Shown here: positions 18,106 to 26,678 of the stretch, piece after piece
Layout: every line of letters starts with the position of its first letter
Numbering within the stretch: position 1 is the stretch's first letter
From: Actinomadura rudentiformis
Lineage (GTDB): Bacteria > Actinomycetota > Actinomycetes > Streptosporangiales > Streptosporangiaceae
Assembly: GCF_008923185.1 (NCBI RefSeq)
Contig: NZ_WBMT01000023.1
Span: forward strand, 124,001 to 188,000
DNA: 64,000 nt
Reading direction: 5' to 3'
Translations under genes and position numbers: made by a program
Notes under the pieces: generated by a model
Databases searched by the model: none
What the model was told of the DNA's origin: nothing
What the model saw: the letters and a program-made list of their open reading frames with translations, nothing else

Positions 18106-19035
18106 CTACCGGGTCGGTGTGACGAGGTCGCCCGGGTCGGTGTTGGCGCCGCACAGGACGATCGCGACGCGTTCACCCTCGGCCGGCTCGTAGGCGCCGG
18201 TGAGCAGGGCGGCGTAGGCGGCGGCGGTGCCGTGCTCGACGACCAGCCGGTGGTCGTCCCACAGCCGCTGCCGCGCCGCGACGACCGCCGCGTCGGGGAC
18301 GAGGACCGACCGCACGCCGGTGCGGATCGCCACGTCGAAGGCGATCTCACCGAGGCGGCTGGCGCCGAGCGAGTCCGCGGCGACGCCGGAGACCTCGACG
18401 TCCACGGGAAACCCGGCCTCCAGCGCACGGTTGAGCGTGGGGACGGTGTCGGGCTCGACGCCGACGACCTTCGCCTGCCCCTCCACTGCCGCCGCGACCC
18501 CGGCCATCAGCCCGCCACCGCCGACCGCGATCAGGATCGTGTCGACCTCCTGGCCTGTCTGCTCCAGGAGTTCGAGCCCGAGGGTGCCCTGGCCCGCGCA
18601 GACCTCGGGCTGGTCGTACGGGTGGCAGAACAGCGCGCCGGTGTCGGCGGCCCGCTTGCTCGCCGCGTCGTAGGCCTCGGCGTACCGGTCGCCGATCTGC
18701 ACGACGTCCGCGCCGAGGTCGCGCAGCCGGTCGACCTTGACCATCGGTGCGGTCATCGGCACGTACACCTCGGCGGGCACGTCCAGCGCGCGCGCCGCGT
18801 ACGCGACGGCGAGACCGGCGTTGCCGCCGGAGGCCGCGATCACCCCGCTGCCGGGCAGCCGGCCCTCCTCGGCGGCGGTCAGAATGCGGTTGAACGCGCC
18901 GCGCGCCTTGAACGAGCCGGTGTGCTGGGTCTGTTCCAGCTTCAGCCACACGCCGTCGCGCCGCATGACGGGCGTGCGCCGGATCCGGTCTCCGATCCGT
19001 GCCGCCGCCGTCTCGACTTCGGAACGTGTGATCAT
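18106..19035 (-). CDS. Threonine/serine dehydratase-like PLP enzyme
   Basis: 309 residues, fold type II PLP family. Lys43 in HTGSFKARGAFN is the Schiff-base lysine, GGNAGLAVAYAA binds the carboxylate, and VGGGGLMAG holds the phosphate. Without a C-terminal ACT domain it is the short catabolic/racemase-like type, converting threonine or serine to the 2-oxoacid plus ammonia; a serine racemase or hydroxyaspartate role cannot be excluded. The ATG at 19035 is preceded by AGGAGG with a ten-base gap; a longer frame starts inside that site. It converges on the sigma gene with only 15 bp between. Confidence 0.9.
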   Translation of the reverse strand: MITRSEVETAAARIGDRIRRTPVMRRDGVWLKLEQTQHTGSFKARGAFNRILTAAEEGRLPGSGVIAASGGNAGLAVAYAARALDVPAEVYVPMTAPMVKVDRLRDLGADVVQIGDRYAEAYDAASKRAADTGALFCHPYDQPEVCAGQGTLGLELLEQTGQEVDTILIAVGGGGLMAGVAAAVEGQAKVVGVEPDTVPTLNRALEAGFPVDVEVSGVAADSLGASRLGEIAFDVAIRTGVRSVLVPDAAVVAARQRLWDDHRLVVEHGTAAAYAALLTGAYEPAEGERVAIVLCGANTDPGDLVTPTR

Positions 19036-19099
19036 GCTGGCCGTACCTCCTGGCAGTAGGGGGATCGCAACTACCAACCGTATGCGGTCAGGTGCCCGG

Positions 19100-19699
19100 T
19101 CAGACCGGCTCGTCAGCGAGATAGGGCGGGGCGGGCTCGTACTGGATGTAGCGGCGCACGGCCCGGGAGTGGTCGCGGCCGTGGAGCTTGCCGATCAGCC
19201 ACAACGCCATGTCGATCCCCGCGGACACGCCCTGGCTGGTGACCACGTTGCCGTCCACGACGTAGCGCGCGTCGCGGACCACTGTGATCTCCCCGCGGGC
19301 CTCCAGGGCGTCCTCGAAGCCGTAGTGGGTGGCCACGCGGCGGTTGCGCGCCGGGCCCGCCTCGTGCAGGAGCAGCGAGCCGGTGCACACGCTGGTCACC
19401 CACTCCGCCTGTGCGGCGACCTTCGCGATCCAGCCCGTCAGCACCGGGTTGTCCACCTCGCGCCGGGTGCCCATGCCGCCCGGGACGAGCAGCACGTCCA
19501 GCGGCGGGTGGTCGTCCAGCGTGTGGTCGGGCAGCACCCGCAGACCCTTGGCGCATTGCACCGGTCCGGCGCCTTCGGCGATGAGGACGGCCGTGTCGGC
19601 GTTCTCGCGCACCATCGAGGAAGCGGTCATCACCTCCCAGGGGCCGACGAAGTCCAGTTCCTCCGCGCCGTCGAAGACGAGCAGTCCGTAGGTCGTCAT
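19100..19699 (-). CDS. DJ-1/PfpI family protein (isonitrile hydratase-like)
   Basis: 199 residues. The DJ-1 fold is shown by YGLLVFDGAEELDFVGPWEV at the start and the nucleophile elbow WVTSVCTGSLLL with Cys105; the following HYGF and GVSAGIDMALWL fit the isonitrile hydratase branch. It may hydrate or deglycate a small molecule. It lies just after an AraC/GlxA regulator gene on the same strand, separated by a 14-bp tandem duplication that carries its ribosome site AAGGAG, so the two are co-transcribed. Confidence 0.9.
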   Translation of the reverse strand: MTTYGLLVFDGAEELDFVGPWEVMTASSMVRENADTAVLIAEGAGPVQCAKGLRVLPDHTLDDHPPLDVLLVPGGMGTRREVDNPVLTGWIAKVAAQAEWVTSVCTGSLLLHEAGPARNRRVATHYGFEDALEARGEITVVRDARYVVDGNVVTSQGVSAGIDMALWLIGKLHGRDHSRAVRRYIQYEPAPPYLADEPV

Positions 19700-19724
19700 G
19701 CGTACTCCTTCATGCGTACTCCTT
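19697..19724 (-). repeat. 14-bp tandem duplication carrying ribosome site and start codon
   Basis: CATGCGTACTCCTT occurs twice in a row (19697-19710, 19711-19724). On the minus strand each copy reads AAGGAG-TACGC-ATG. The upstream copy therefore creates a five-codon frame, MKEYA, ending across the real start of the DJ-1 gene, while also encoding the last residues of the GlxA protein. Confidence 0.9.
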
Positions 19725-20675
19725 CATTGCGCGGAAGCGGTCGCGATAGTCGGACGGCGGGACGCCGAGCCTTCGCTGGAACACCCGCCGCAGCGTCTCG
19801 CCGGTGCCGAAGCCCAGCCGCCGCGCCATCGCCTCGACCGGCTCCTCGCTCTCGGCGAGAGCGCGGCGGGCGGCCTCGACGCGGACCCGCTCGACGTACG
19901 CGGCGGGCGGCACGCCGACCTCGGCGGTGAAGCGGCGCTGCAGGTGCCGGGGGCTCAGCCCGGCGACGCCGGCCAGGTCGCCGATGGTGTGCCGGGCGCC
20001 GGGATCGGCGTTGATCGCGGCGACCACCGACCGGATCGGGTCGGACGCGGGCTGCTCCGACCAGAGCGGCACGCTGAACTGCGACTGGCTGCCGGGACGG
20101 CGCAGGAACATCACCATCTCCTGGGCCACCGCGTGGGCGACGTCCCGGCCGTGATCCTCTTCCACGAGCGCGAGGGCCAGGTCCATCGCGGCCGTCACCC
20201 CCGCCGAGGTCCACACCCGGCCGTCCCGGATGAAGATCGGGTCGCAGTCCACGGTGAGCTCGGGATGCTCCTCCAGGAGCTGCCGTTCCCGCGCCCAGTG
20301 GGTCGTGACCCGGCAGCCGTCGATGAGCCCGGTGGCCGCGAGCAGGAGCGTCCCGCTGCACACCGACGTCAGGCGCCGCACGCCCCGGCCGGCGGCGGTG
20401 ACCCAGTCGACGAGCGCCCGGTCGTGCCGCGCCTCGTCCACCCCGAGCCCGCCCGCGACGAGGAGGGTGTCGATGCCGTCCGGTTCGAGGTCGCCGACGC
20501 CGTACGACGCGTGCACCGGCAGCCCGCTGTGGCCCCGCACCGGGCCGGCCACGGGCGCCACGACCCGGCAGTCGTAGCCGCCCGTGAGCCGGTGGGCGTA
20601 CTGGAAGACCTCATGCGGGCCCACCAGGTCGATCGGGTGGAATCCCGGATAGATCACGAAGGCGATGCGGCGCAT
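19710..20675 (-). CDS. GlxA-type regulator (DJ-1-like domain plus AraC HTH)
   Basis: 321 residues. The N-terminal half is a DJ-1/PfpI-like domain (RIAFVIYPGFHPIDLVGPHEVF; elbow LTSVCSGTLLL), probably a ligand sensor. The C-terminal 100 residues are an AraC double HTH (TIGDLAGVAGLSPRHLQRRFTAEVG, VEAMARRLGFGTGETLRRVFQRRLG). This fusion is typical of regulators of the DJ-1 enzymes or of amine and betaine use. It precedes a DJ-1 enzyme gene that it may control. The final MKEYA is encoded in a tandem duplication. Confidence 0.92.
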   Translation of the reverse strand: MRRIAFVIYPGFHPIDLVGPHEVFQYAHRLTGGYDCRVVAPVAGPVRGHSGLPVHASYGVGDLEPDGIDTLLVAGGLGVDEARHDRALVDWVTAAGRGVRRLTSVCSGTLLLAATGLIDGCRVTTHWARERQLLEEHPELTVDCDPIFIRDGRVWTSAGVTAAMDLALALVEEDHGRDVAHAVAQEMVMFLRRPGSQSQFSVPLWSEQPASDPIRSVVAAINADPGARHTIGDLAGVAGLSPRHLQRRFTAEVGVPPAAYVERVRVEAARRALAESEEPVEAMARRLGFGTGETLRRVFQRRLGVPPSDYRDRFRAMKEYA

Positions 20676-20746
20676 GCCTCCAGGCTCGCTCTGGCGCCGT
20701 TATGGCGTCAACGACGTGCACCCCACAATTCGCGCCATGCGATCGG

Positions 20747-21445
20747 TCATTTCGCGGCGGTGTCCGCGTCCTTGAACGAGCAGTCCGCCGGGGTGTCCGG
20801 GCCCTCGAACTCCCCGTCCGGAACGGGCAGCGGCGCGTCCTTGACGGTGTAGCCGCTGATCCGCTGGTCGTGCGGGCCGCGGCTGACCGGGCTGAACGGA
20901 GCGGGGCCGGTGCCCATCTGCAGGCACCTCGGGTCGACGACGCCCCACGAGAAGCCCATCCGGTCGTACTTGTGGCCGAGCGGCGACTGGTAGAAGGTCA
21001 GCGTCGCGCGCCTCATGTTCGCCGGCACGTCGTCCTGCCGGATGCCGGAGACGACGGCGATCGGGCCGGTCGCCATCACGTAGTCCACCTTGATGCTGCC
21101 CCAGTGGTCCTTGGAGGGGCCGCCGGGCTCGTCGGGCGCGTAGTGGTTGAACTTGATGGTCCCGCGCGCGGCCCCGAACTGTATCTTGTTGTTCACGATC
21201 TTCCATGGCGCTCCGTGCGCGTCCACGATGAACCGGCGGTGCGGGTACTCCTTGTCTCCCGGGTAGTTGACCCAGGCGTCGCCCGTGACATGCGCCTCCC
21301 TGGGTTTGGCGGCGGCGGGCCGGTCCTCGGCCGCGGCGGGCCGGTCCTCGACCGCGGCCATCGCGCCGCCCCCTCCGAGTGTGGTCACCGCGACCGCCAC
21401 CGCCGCACCCATCACCATGGCCCGCTGCTTCGAACTGAGCGTCAT
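20747..21445 (-). CDS. Secreted protein of unknown function
   Basis: 232 residues with a signal peptide: MTLSSKQRAM, a hydrophobic VMGAAVAVAVTTLGGGGA, and an Ala-x-Ala cut near residue 30. The mature part begins with a duplicated heptapeptide-like segment (EDRPAAA twice) and continues as a beta-rich domain (ITFLTFYQS-like strands, HWGSIKVDYVMATGPIAVVSGI, GFSWGVVDPRCLQ). Two cysteines, CLQ and CSF, could pair. I do not recognise the family. ATG at 21445 is preceded by GAGG. It is downstream of a GlxA regulator on the same strand, 152 bp away. Confidence 0.75.
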   Translation of the reverse strand: MTLSSKQRAMVMGAAVAVAVTTLGGGGAMAAVEDRPAAAEDRPAAAKPREAHVTGDAWVNYPGDKEYPHRRFIVDAHGAPWKIVNNKIQFGAARGTIKFNHYAPDEPGGPSKDHWGSIKVDYVMATGPIAVVSGIRQDDVPANMRRATLTFYQSPLGHKYDRMGFSWGVVDPRCLQMGTGPAPFSPVSRGPHDQRISGYTVKDAPLPVPDGEFEGPDTPADCSFKDADTAAK

Positions 21446-21597
21446 CGCCCTCGTCTCCCTCGGATCCCGCGGACGGTGTCGCCCGCGTTCCCAAGGTTCG
21501 CGTCGCGGGCACCCGCGCGACCTCCCCCGCACGGCCGAGGTGTTTGGCCCGCTGGTCTCGTTCGCCCTCACCCGCGAGGGCCATCCGGGCCGTGCGT

Positions 21598-22581
21598 TCA
21601 GATCACGGGTGCCTGGTCGCCCGTGCGGAAGGTGAGGCGGTAAGCGCTGGGGGAGACGCCGATCGTGGCGGCCAGGTGCTGGCGCATGGAGGCGGCCGTA
21701 CCGAACCCGGCCTCGGCCGCGACGCGGTCCACCGGCAGGTCGGTCGTCTCCAGCAGGCGCCGGGCGTGCTCGATGCGCTGCTGTGTCAGCCACTGGCCGG
21801 GAGTCATCCCCACCTCGTCGCGGAACCGCCGGGAGAACGTGCGGACGCTCATCCGCGCGTGGCCCGCCAGCTCGGACAGGGTGAGCGGGCGGTGGAGCTG
21901 CTCCAGCGCCCACGCCCGGGTCTCCGACGTGGTGGCCGCCGACGGCTCCGGCACCGGCCGTTCGATGAACTGGGCCTGCCCGCCCTCCCGCCACGGCGGC
22001 ACGACGCAGCGGCGGGCCACCCGGTTGGCGATCTCGCTGCCGTGGTCGCGCCGCACGATGTGCATGCACAGGTCGATCCCGGCAGCGACCCCCGCCGCGG
22101 TCAGCACGTCGCCGCCGTCCACGAACAACACGTCCGGATCGACCTGCACCTTGGGGAACATCCGCTGGAAATGGTCGGCCTCGTTCCAGTGCGTGGTCGC
22201 CCGGCGGCCGTCGAGGAGCCCGGCCGCCGCCAGGATGTACGACGCGGTGCAGAGCGACACGAGGCGGGTGCCCGGACGCAGCCGGCCGAACGCGCCCGCC
22301 AGCGACTCCGGCAGCCAGTCCCGGTCCTCGTACGGATCGGCGTCGAACGGAGGGATCACCAGCGTGTCCGCCGTTTCGATCACCTCGACCCCGTGCTCGA
22401 CGGCGACCGCGAAATCGGCGCTCGTCCGCACCTGCCCGCCGTCCAGCCCGCAGGTGATCACCTCGTACAGCGGCTCACCGTCCAGGCCCGTCGCGGAACC
22501 GAAGATCCGGACCGGGATGCCCAGCTCGAACGGGTAGATGCCGTCGAGGGCGAGAACGACGACGCGGTGCCTGGTCTGCAT
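21598..22581 (-). CDS. GlxA-type regulator (DJ-1-like domain plus AraC HTH)
   Basis: 327 residues, a second fusion of a DJ-1-like sensor (VVVLALDGIYPFELGIPVRIFG; elbow LVSLCTASYILAAAGLL) with an AraC-type HTH pair (LTLSELAGHARMSVRTFSRRFRDEVG, VDRVAAEAGFGTAASMRQHLAATIG). It is only distantly like the one at 19710-20675, so a recent duplication is unlikely. It is divergent from the MMPL exporter gene 124 bp away, which it might control. Start ATG at 22581. Confidence 0.92.
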   Translation of the reverse strand: MQTRHRVVVLALDGIYPFELGIPVRIFGSATGLDGEPLYEVITCGLDGGQVRTSADFAVAVEHGVEVIETADTLVIPPFDADPYEDRDWLPESLAGAFGRLRPGTRLVSLCTASYILAAAGLLDGRRATTHWNEADHFQRMFPKVQVDPDVLFVDGGDVLTAAGVAAGIDLCMHIVRRDHGSEIANRVARRCVVPPWREGGQAQFIERPVPEPSAATTSETRAWALEQLHRPLTLSELAGHARMSVRTFSRRFRDEVGMTPGQWLTQQRIEHARRLLETTDLPVDRVAAEAGFGTAASMRQHLAATIGVSPSAYRLTFRTGDQAPVI

Positions 22582-22705
22582 GGCCGGATTCTTTCACATA
22601 TCGGTAGTCCGGCCATCGGTCCGCCCGTGTCCACCGATCGGTGGACACGAGGTTCAACCGGTCGAGGCTCATGCCGGAAAGGGTGCTCCGACCAGCATTG
22701 ATGCC

Positions 22706-24928
22706 ATGACGCACCTCCCTGTTGGCAAGCACCTCCCTGTACGGAAGCACCTCTCTGTACGCATGGCGCGCTGGAGCGCGCACCACCCCTGGCGGGCGAT
22801 CGCCGCCTGGTTCCTCTTCGTGTTCGTGTGCCTTGGGCTCGGCATCGCGGTCGGCGGCAACATGGCCCAGTCCGCCGACTACCGGGTCGGCGAGGCTGGC
22901 CGCGCCGAGGCCCTGCAGGAGCAGGGCGGGCTGGAGCGCAAACCCCTGGAACGAGTCCTGATCACTACGAGGGCGCCCGGGCCGCTGGACACCGGCAAGG
23001 CCGGTGCCGCCGTGCGCGACATCACCGACCGGATGAAGCGGTTGCCGGAGGTCGCGTCCGTCGCCGCGCCGGTCCGTTCGGCCGACGGCACGGCGGTCCG
23101 GGTCGACGTGACGATGAAGGGGCCGGAGCAGGAGGGCAAGAAGCACATCGATCCGCTGCTGGCGCAGACGGCCGAGGTGCAGAAGTCCTATCCGGATCTG
23201 CGGGTGGAGGAGTCGGGCGGCCCGTCCATCAGCAAGGACGTCCAGGGCCAGCGCAGCGAGGACTTCTCGCGCACCGAAATGATCGCCCTGCCGGTCACGC
23301 TGATCGTCCTGTTGCTCGTCTTCCGTTCGCTGGCGATGGCCACCGTGCCGCTGCTGCTGGCGATCACCTCGATCATGTCGGCGATCGGTCTGTCGATGCT
23401 CGCCTCGCACGTCTTCCCGGACGCGGGCGTCGGCACGAACGTCATCCTGCTCATCGGCATGGCCGTGGGCGTCGACTACACGCTCTTCTACCTCAAGCGC
23501 GAACGCGAGGAACGGGCCCGCTCGGGCGGGCGGCTCAGCTCGGAGGCCGTGGTGGAGCTGGCGGCGGCCACCTCGGGACGCGCCGTCGTGATGTCGGGGC
23601 TCGCGGTCGCAGCGTCCAGCGCCACGCTCTATCTCGCCGACGACGTCATCTTCTCCTCGCTGGCCACCGGCGCCATCGTGGTGACCGTCGCCGCTGTGAT
23701 CAGCTCGCTGACCGTGCTGCCCGCACTGCTGACCACGCTGGGCAGGCGCGCGGAACGCCGCGTCGAGCGCAGGGCGCGCAAGGGCAAGCCCGCACGGCCG
23801 GCCAAGCCGCAGAAGACCGGCCGGATCACCGAGGCCATGCTGCGCCCCACCGGCAAGCACCCGGCGATCACGCTGGCCGTCGCGGTCTTCGCCATGCTGC
23901 TGATGGCCGCCCCGCTGCTGGGCCTCAAGCTGACCGACGTGGGCCGCGAGACCTACGACCGCAACCTGCCCGCGATGCAGACGTACCACCGGTTGAACGC
24001 CGCGTTCCCCGAGCTCAAGGCCTCGAACCAGATCGTCGTCCGGGCCGAGCCGGAACGCGCCGCCGAAGTGACCGCCGCGCTGAACGACCTTGCCGCCCGG
24101 ACGAAGACCGACCCGTTGTTCGGCGGCAGGCCGAAACTGCTGACCTCGCCCGACCGCCGGATCACCATGCTGGAGCTGGGCGTACCGCACGACATGAGCA
24201 CCCAGGCGGCGCGCGACTCGCTCACGAAGGTGCGCGAGAGCTACATGCCGGCCACCATCGACCGGCTGCCCGGAGTCGAGGCCGAGGTGAGCGGCGAGGT
24301 CGCCCGCTATGTGGACTACCCCGAACACCAGAAGCGGAAGATGCCGATGATCTTCGGCGCGCTGCTGCTCGTCACGTTCGCGCTCACCGTGCTGGCCTTC
24401 CGGTCCGTCGTCCTCGGCCTGGTCGGCGCGCTGCTCAACCTGCTCTCGGCGGGCGCCTCGCTCGGCCTGCTGACGCTGGTCTTCCAGGGGACTTGGGCCG
24501 AAGGCCTGCTGGGCTTCACCTCGATGGGCTCGATCGGCTCCCGCGTCCCCCTCTTCCTCTTCGTGATCCTGTTCGGCCTCTCGATGGACTACCAGGTATT
24601 CGTGATCAGCCGGATCAGGGAGGCCGTCCAGAACGGCGTGCCCACCCGCACGGCAGTGCTGGACGGCATCCGGAGCTCCGCGGGCGTCGTGACGAGCGCG
24701 GCCCTCGTCATGGTGACGGTGTTCGCCAGCTTCATCCCGCTGCACCTGATCGAGATGAAGCAGTTCGGCTTCAGCCTCGCGGTCGCGGTGCTGCTGGACG
24801 CGTTCGTCATCCGGCTCCTGATCCTGCCGGCGGCCATGCTGCTCCTCGGCGAGCGGACCTGGTGGCCGTCCCGCCCGAGGGCACAGGTGGCCGCGCCGGC
24901 CGAGCGCACGCCGCAGAACGTAGGCTGA
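22706..24928 (+). CDS. MMPL/RND-family membrane exporter
   Basis: 740 residues with about 12 transmembrane helices in two halves, each following a large extracellular loop. Signature acidic residues sit in VGVDYTLFYLKREREE and LSMDYQVFVISRIREA, the proton-path GxxxDY motifs of MMPL proteins, which export lipids or pigments in actinobacteria. The N-terminus is encoded by an 18-bp triple tandem repeat (HLPVGK-HLPVRK-HLSVRM). The true start may be ATG 22706 or the ATG at 22763 (MARWSAHHPWRAIAAWF), which is where family similarity should begin; neither has a good ribosome site. A two-component system follows five bases after its stop, so export and sensing are linked. Confidence 0.92.
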   Translation: MTHLPVGKHLPVRKHLSVRMARWSAHHPWRAIAAWFLFVFVCLGLGIAVGGNMAQSADYRVGEAGRAEALQEQGGLERKPLERVLITTRAPGPLDTGKAGAAVRDITDRMKRLPEVASVAAPVRSADGTAVRVDVTMKGPEQEGKKHIDPLLAQTAEVQKSYPDLRVEESGGPSISKDVQGQRSEDFSRTEMIALPVTLIVLLLVFRSLAMATVPLLLAITSIMSAIGLSMLASHVFPDAGVGTNVILLIGMAVGVDYTLFYLKREREERARSGGRLSSEAVVELAAATSGRAVVMSGLAVAASSATLYLADDVIFSSLATGAIVVTVAAVISSLTVLPALLTTLGRRAERRVERRARKGKPARPAKPQKTGRITEAMLRPTGKHPAITLAVAVFAMLLMAAPLLGLKLTDVGRETYDRNLPAMQTYHRLNAAFPELKASNQIVVRAEPERAAEVTAALNDLAARTKTDPLFGGRPKLLTSPDRRITMLELGVPHDMSTQAARDSLTKVRESYMPATIDRLPGVEAEVSGEVARYVDYPEHQKRKMPMIFGALLLVTFALTVLAFRSVVLGLVGALLNLLSAGASLGLLTLVFQGTWAEGLLGFTSMGSIGSRVPLFLFVILFGLSMDYQVFVISRIREAVQNGVPTRTAVLDGIRSSAGVVTSAALVMVTVFASFIPLHLIEMKQFGFSLAVAVLLDAFVIRLLILPAAMLLLGERTWWPSRPRAQVAAPAERTPQNVG
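22712..22765 (+). repeat. 18-bp tandem repeat, three units, at the MMPL start
   Basis: CACCTCCCTGTTGGCAAG, CACCTCCCTGTACGGAAG and CACCTCTCTGTACGCATG lie end to end. The unit is a multiple of three, so the frame is kept, and the last unit ends in the alternative ATG start. Confidence 0.9.
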
Positions 24929-24933
24929 TCATC

Positions 24934-26067
24934 ATGTCGCGGCCCGACGACCAGTACTGGATCCACCGCTGGAACGACATCTCCTGGATGCTCCTGGGCC
25001 TGGCGCCCACGTTCATCGCGGGGCTGGGCGACCAGGGTGCGGTCAGGTACTGGTCGCTCGGCCTGCCGCTCGCCCTCGCCGTCGCCTACGCGGTCGTCGT
25101 GCGATTCCCCGGCCGCCCGCAGTTCCTGTACGTGCTCATCGCCGCACTCGGCGCCCTGTCGTACCTGCGCACGGGCGGCGCCGCACTCTTCATCGTCTCG
25201 ATCCCGCACTTCTGGATCCTCGCAGGAAGTCCGCGCCGGTCGATCATGCTCAGCGGCGCCGCAGCCCTGTGCACCGCGGCCGGCGGGATCCTCCGCAACG
25301 GGGACTTCCTCAACGGCAACGTCATCGTCACGCTCGTCGCATTCGTGGCCAGCGTCCTGCTCGGCCTCTCGATGCTCAAGATCATCAGACGAAGCGAAGA
25401 GCGGGCGACCCGGCTGAGCGCGGAACTGGAGACCACCCAGCGGGAACTGCTGGAGGCTCACGAGCGCCAGGGCGCCGTCCTCGAACGCGAACGGCTCGCC
25501 CGCGAGATCCACGACACCCTCGCGCAGGGCTTCGCGTCCATCGTCGTGCTGGCCGAAGCGGCCCGCTCCGCCACCGACCCCGAACTCACCACCCGGCAAC
25601 TCCTCTCGATCGAGCAGACCGCTCGCGAAAACCTCGCCGAGGCCCGCGTCCTCGTCGGCTCCGCACCGCAGAGCGGCATCGCCCCCAGTTCGATCGCCCG
25701 CACCCTGCGCCGCACCCTCGACCGCTTCGCCGAAGACACGAACCTCACCGTCATCGCGGACCTGCCCGACATCGAATGCGACCAGCAGACCCGCATCGCG
25801 CTCCTGCGCTGCACCCAGGAGTCGCTGGCGAACGTACGCAAGCACGCCGCCGCCACAACAATCGGCGTCGTTCTCACGCGCCACCCCTACGCCATCGAGC
25901 TGGAGATCACCGACGACGGCCGCGGCTTCATCGTCGCCGACTCCCAGGGCTTCGGACTCGACGGCATGCGCAAGCGCCTGGCCGAACTGGGCGGCGAGCT
26001 CACCGTCACCAGCTCTCCCGGCGACGGCACCCGCGTCCTCGCCATGATTCCGAACGGTGCACCATGA
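24934..26067 (+). CDS. Sensor histidine kinase (NarL-partner type)
   Basis: 377 residues. Four to five short membrane helices occupy residues 15-150, with no obvious extracellular sensor loop, followed by a coiled coil (SEERATRLSAELETTQRELLEAHERQ). The HisKA_3 box is RERLAREIHDTLAQGFASIV with His193, and the HATPase has ESLANVRKHA, DDGRGF and GFGLDGMRKRLAELGG. It would phosphorylate the NarL-type regulator whose start overlaps its stop (ATGA). It follows the MMPL exporter by five bases, so it may sense envelope stress or an exported compound. Confidence 0.93.
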   Translation: MSRPDDQYWIHRWNDISWMLLGLAPTFIAGLGDQGAVRYWSLGLPLALAVAYAVVVRFPGRPQFLYVLIAALGALSYLRTGGAALFIVSIPHFWILAGSPRRSIMLSGAAALCTAAGGILRNGDFLNGNVIVTLVAFVASVLLGLSMLKIIRRSEERATRLSAELETTQRELLEAHERQGAVLERERLAREIHDTLAQGFASIVVLAEAARSATDPELTTRQLLSIEQTARENLAEARVLVGSAPQSGIAPSSIARTLRRTLDRFAEDTNLTVIADLPDIECDQQTRIALLRCTQESLANVRKHAAATTIGVVLTRHPYAIELEITDDGRGFIVADSQGFGLDGMRKRLAELGGELTVTSSPGDGTRVLAMIPNGAP

Positions 26068-26678
26068 CCCGCATCATCCTGGCCGACGACCACACCGTCA
26101 TGCGCGCCGGCGTCGCCGCGCTCCTGGCCGCCGAGCCGTCCATCACCATCGTCGGCGAGGCGGACAACGGCCGCGAGGCCGTCGACCTGGTCGAACGCCT
26201 CGCCCCCGACGTGGCGCTCCTCGACCTCCGGATGCCCGTCCTCGACGGCGTCGCCGCCACCGCCGAGATCGTCAAGACCACCACCCGCGTGCTCATCCTC
26301 ACCACGTACGACACCGACACCGAGATCGAGCGCGCCGTCGAGGCCGGTGCCATCGGCTACCTGCTCAAGGACACCACGCGCGAGCAGCTCGTCGCCGCCA
26401 TCCACGCCGCCGCCCGCGGCGAGACCGTCCTTGCTCCCCGGGTCGCCGAGAAGCTTGTGGCCCGCATGCGCAAGCCCGCCCAGGTGCCCCTGACCGCCCG
26501 CGAGATCGATGTGCTCAACGCGGTCGCCGACGGCCTCTCCAACGCCGACATCGGCAAGCGCCTCGTGATCGCCGAGGCCACCGTCAAGACCCACCTTCTC
26601 CGCATCTTTGCCAAGCTGGACGTCAGCGACCGAACCCACGCCGTGGTAGTCGCCCTAGAACGAGGCCTCCTGCGATGA
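26064..26678 (+). CDS. NarL/LuxR-type response regulator
   Basis: 204 residues. The receiver domain has the acidic pair in LADDH, phospho-acceptor Asp54 in LLDLRMP, Thr in ILTTYD and Lys in YLLKD. The C-terminal LuxR HTH is LTAREIDVLNAVADGLSNADIGKRLVIAEATVKTHLLRIFAKLDVSDR. It overlaps the kinase gene before it and the nitrilase gene after it, each by ATGA, so all three are made in step. It probably regulates this operon and the MMPL exporter. Confidence 0.95.
   Translation: MTRIILADDHTVMRAGVAALLAAEPSITIVGEADNGREAVDLVERLAPDVALLDLRMPVLDGVAATAEIVKTTTRVLILTTYDTDTEIERAVEAGAIGYLLKDTTREQLVAAIHAAARGETVLAPRVAEKLVARMRKPAQVPLTAREIDVLNAVADGLSNADIGKRLVIAEATVKTHLLRIFAKLDVSDRTHAVVVALERGLLR

Noticed and set aside
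22475..24745. 756-residue minus-strand frame opposite the MMPL gene
   Set aside because: His/Asp/Gln-rich shadow frame; the MMPL motifs on the plus strand are unambiguous.
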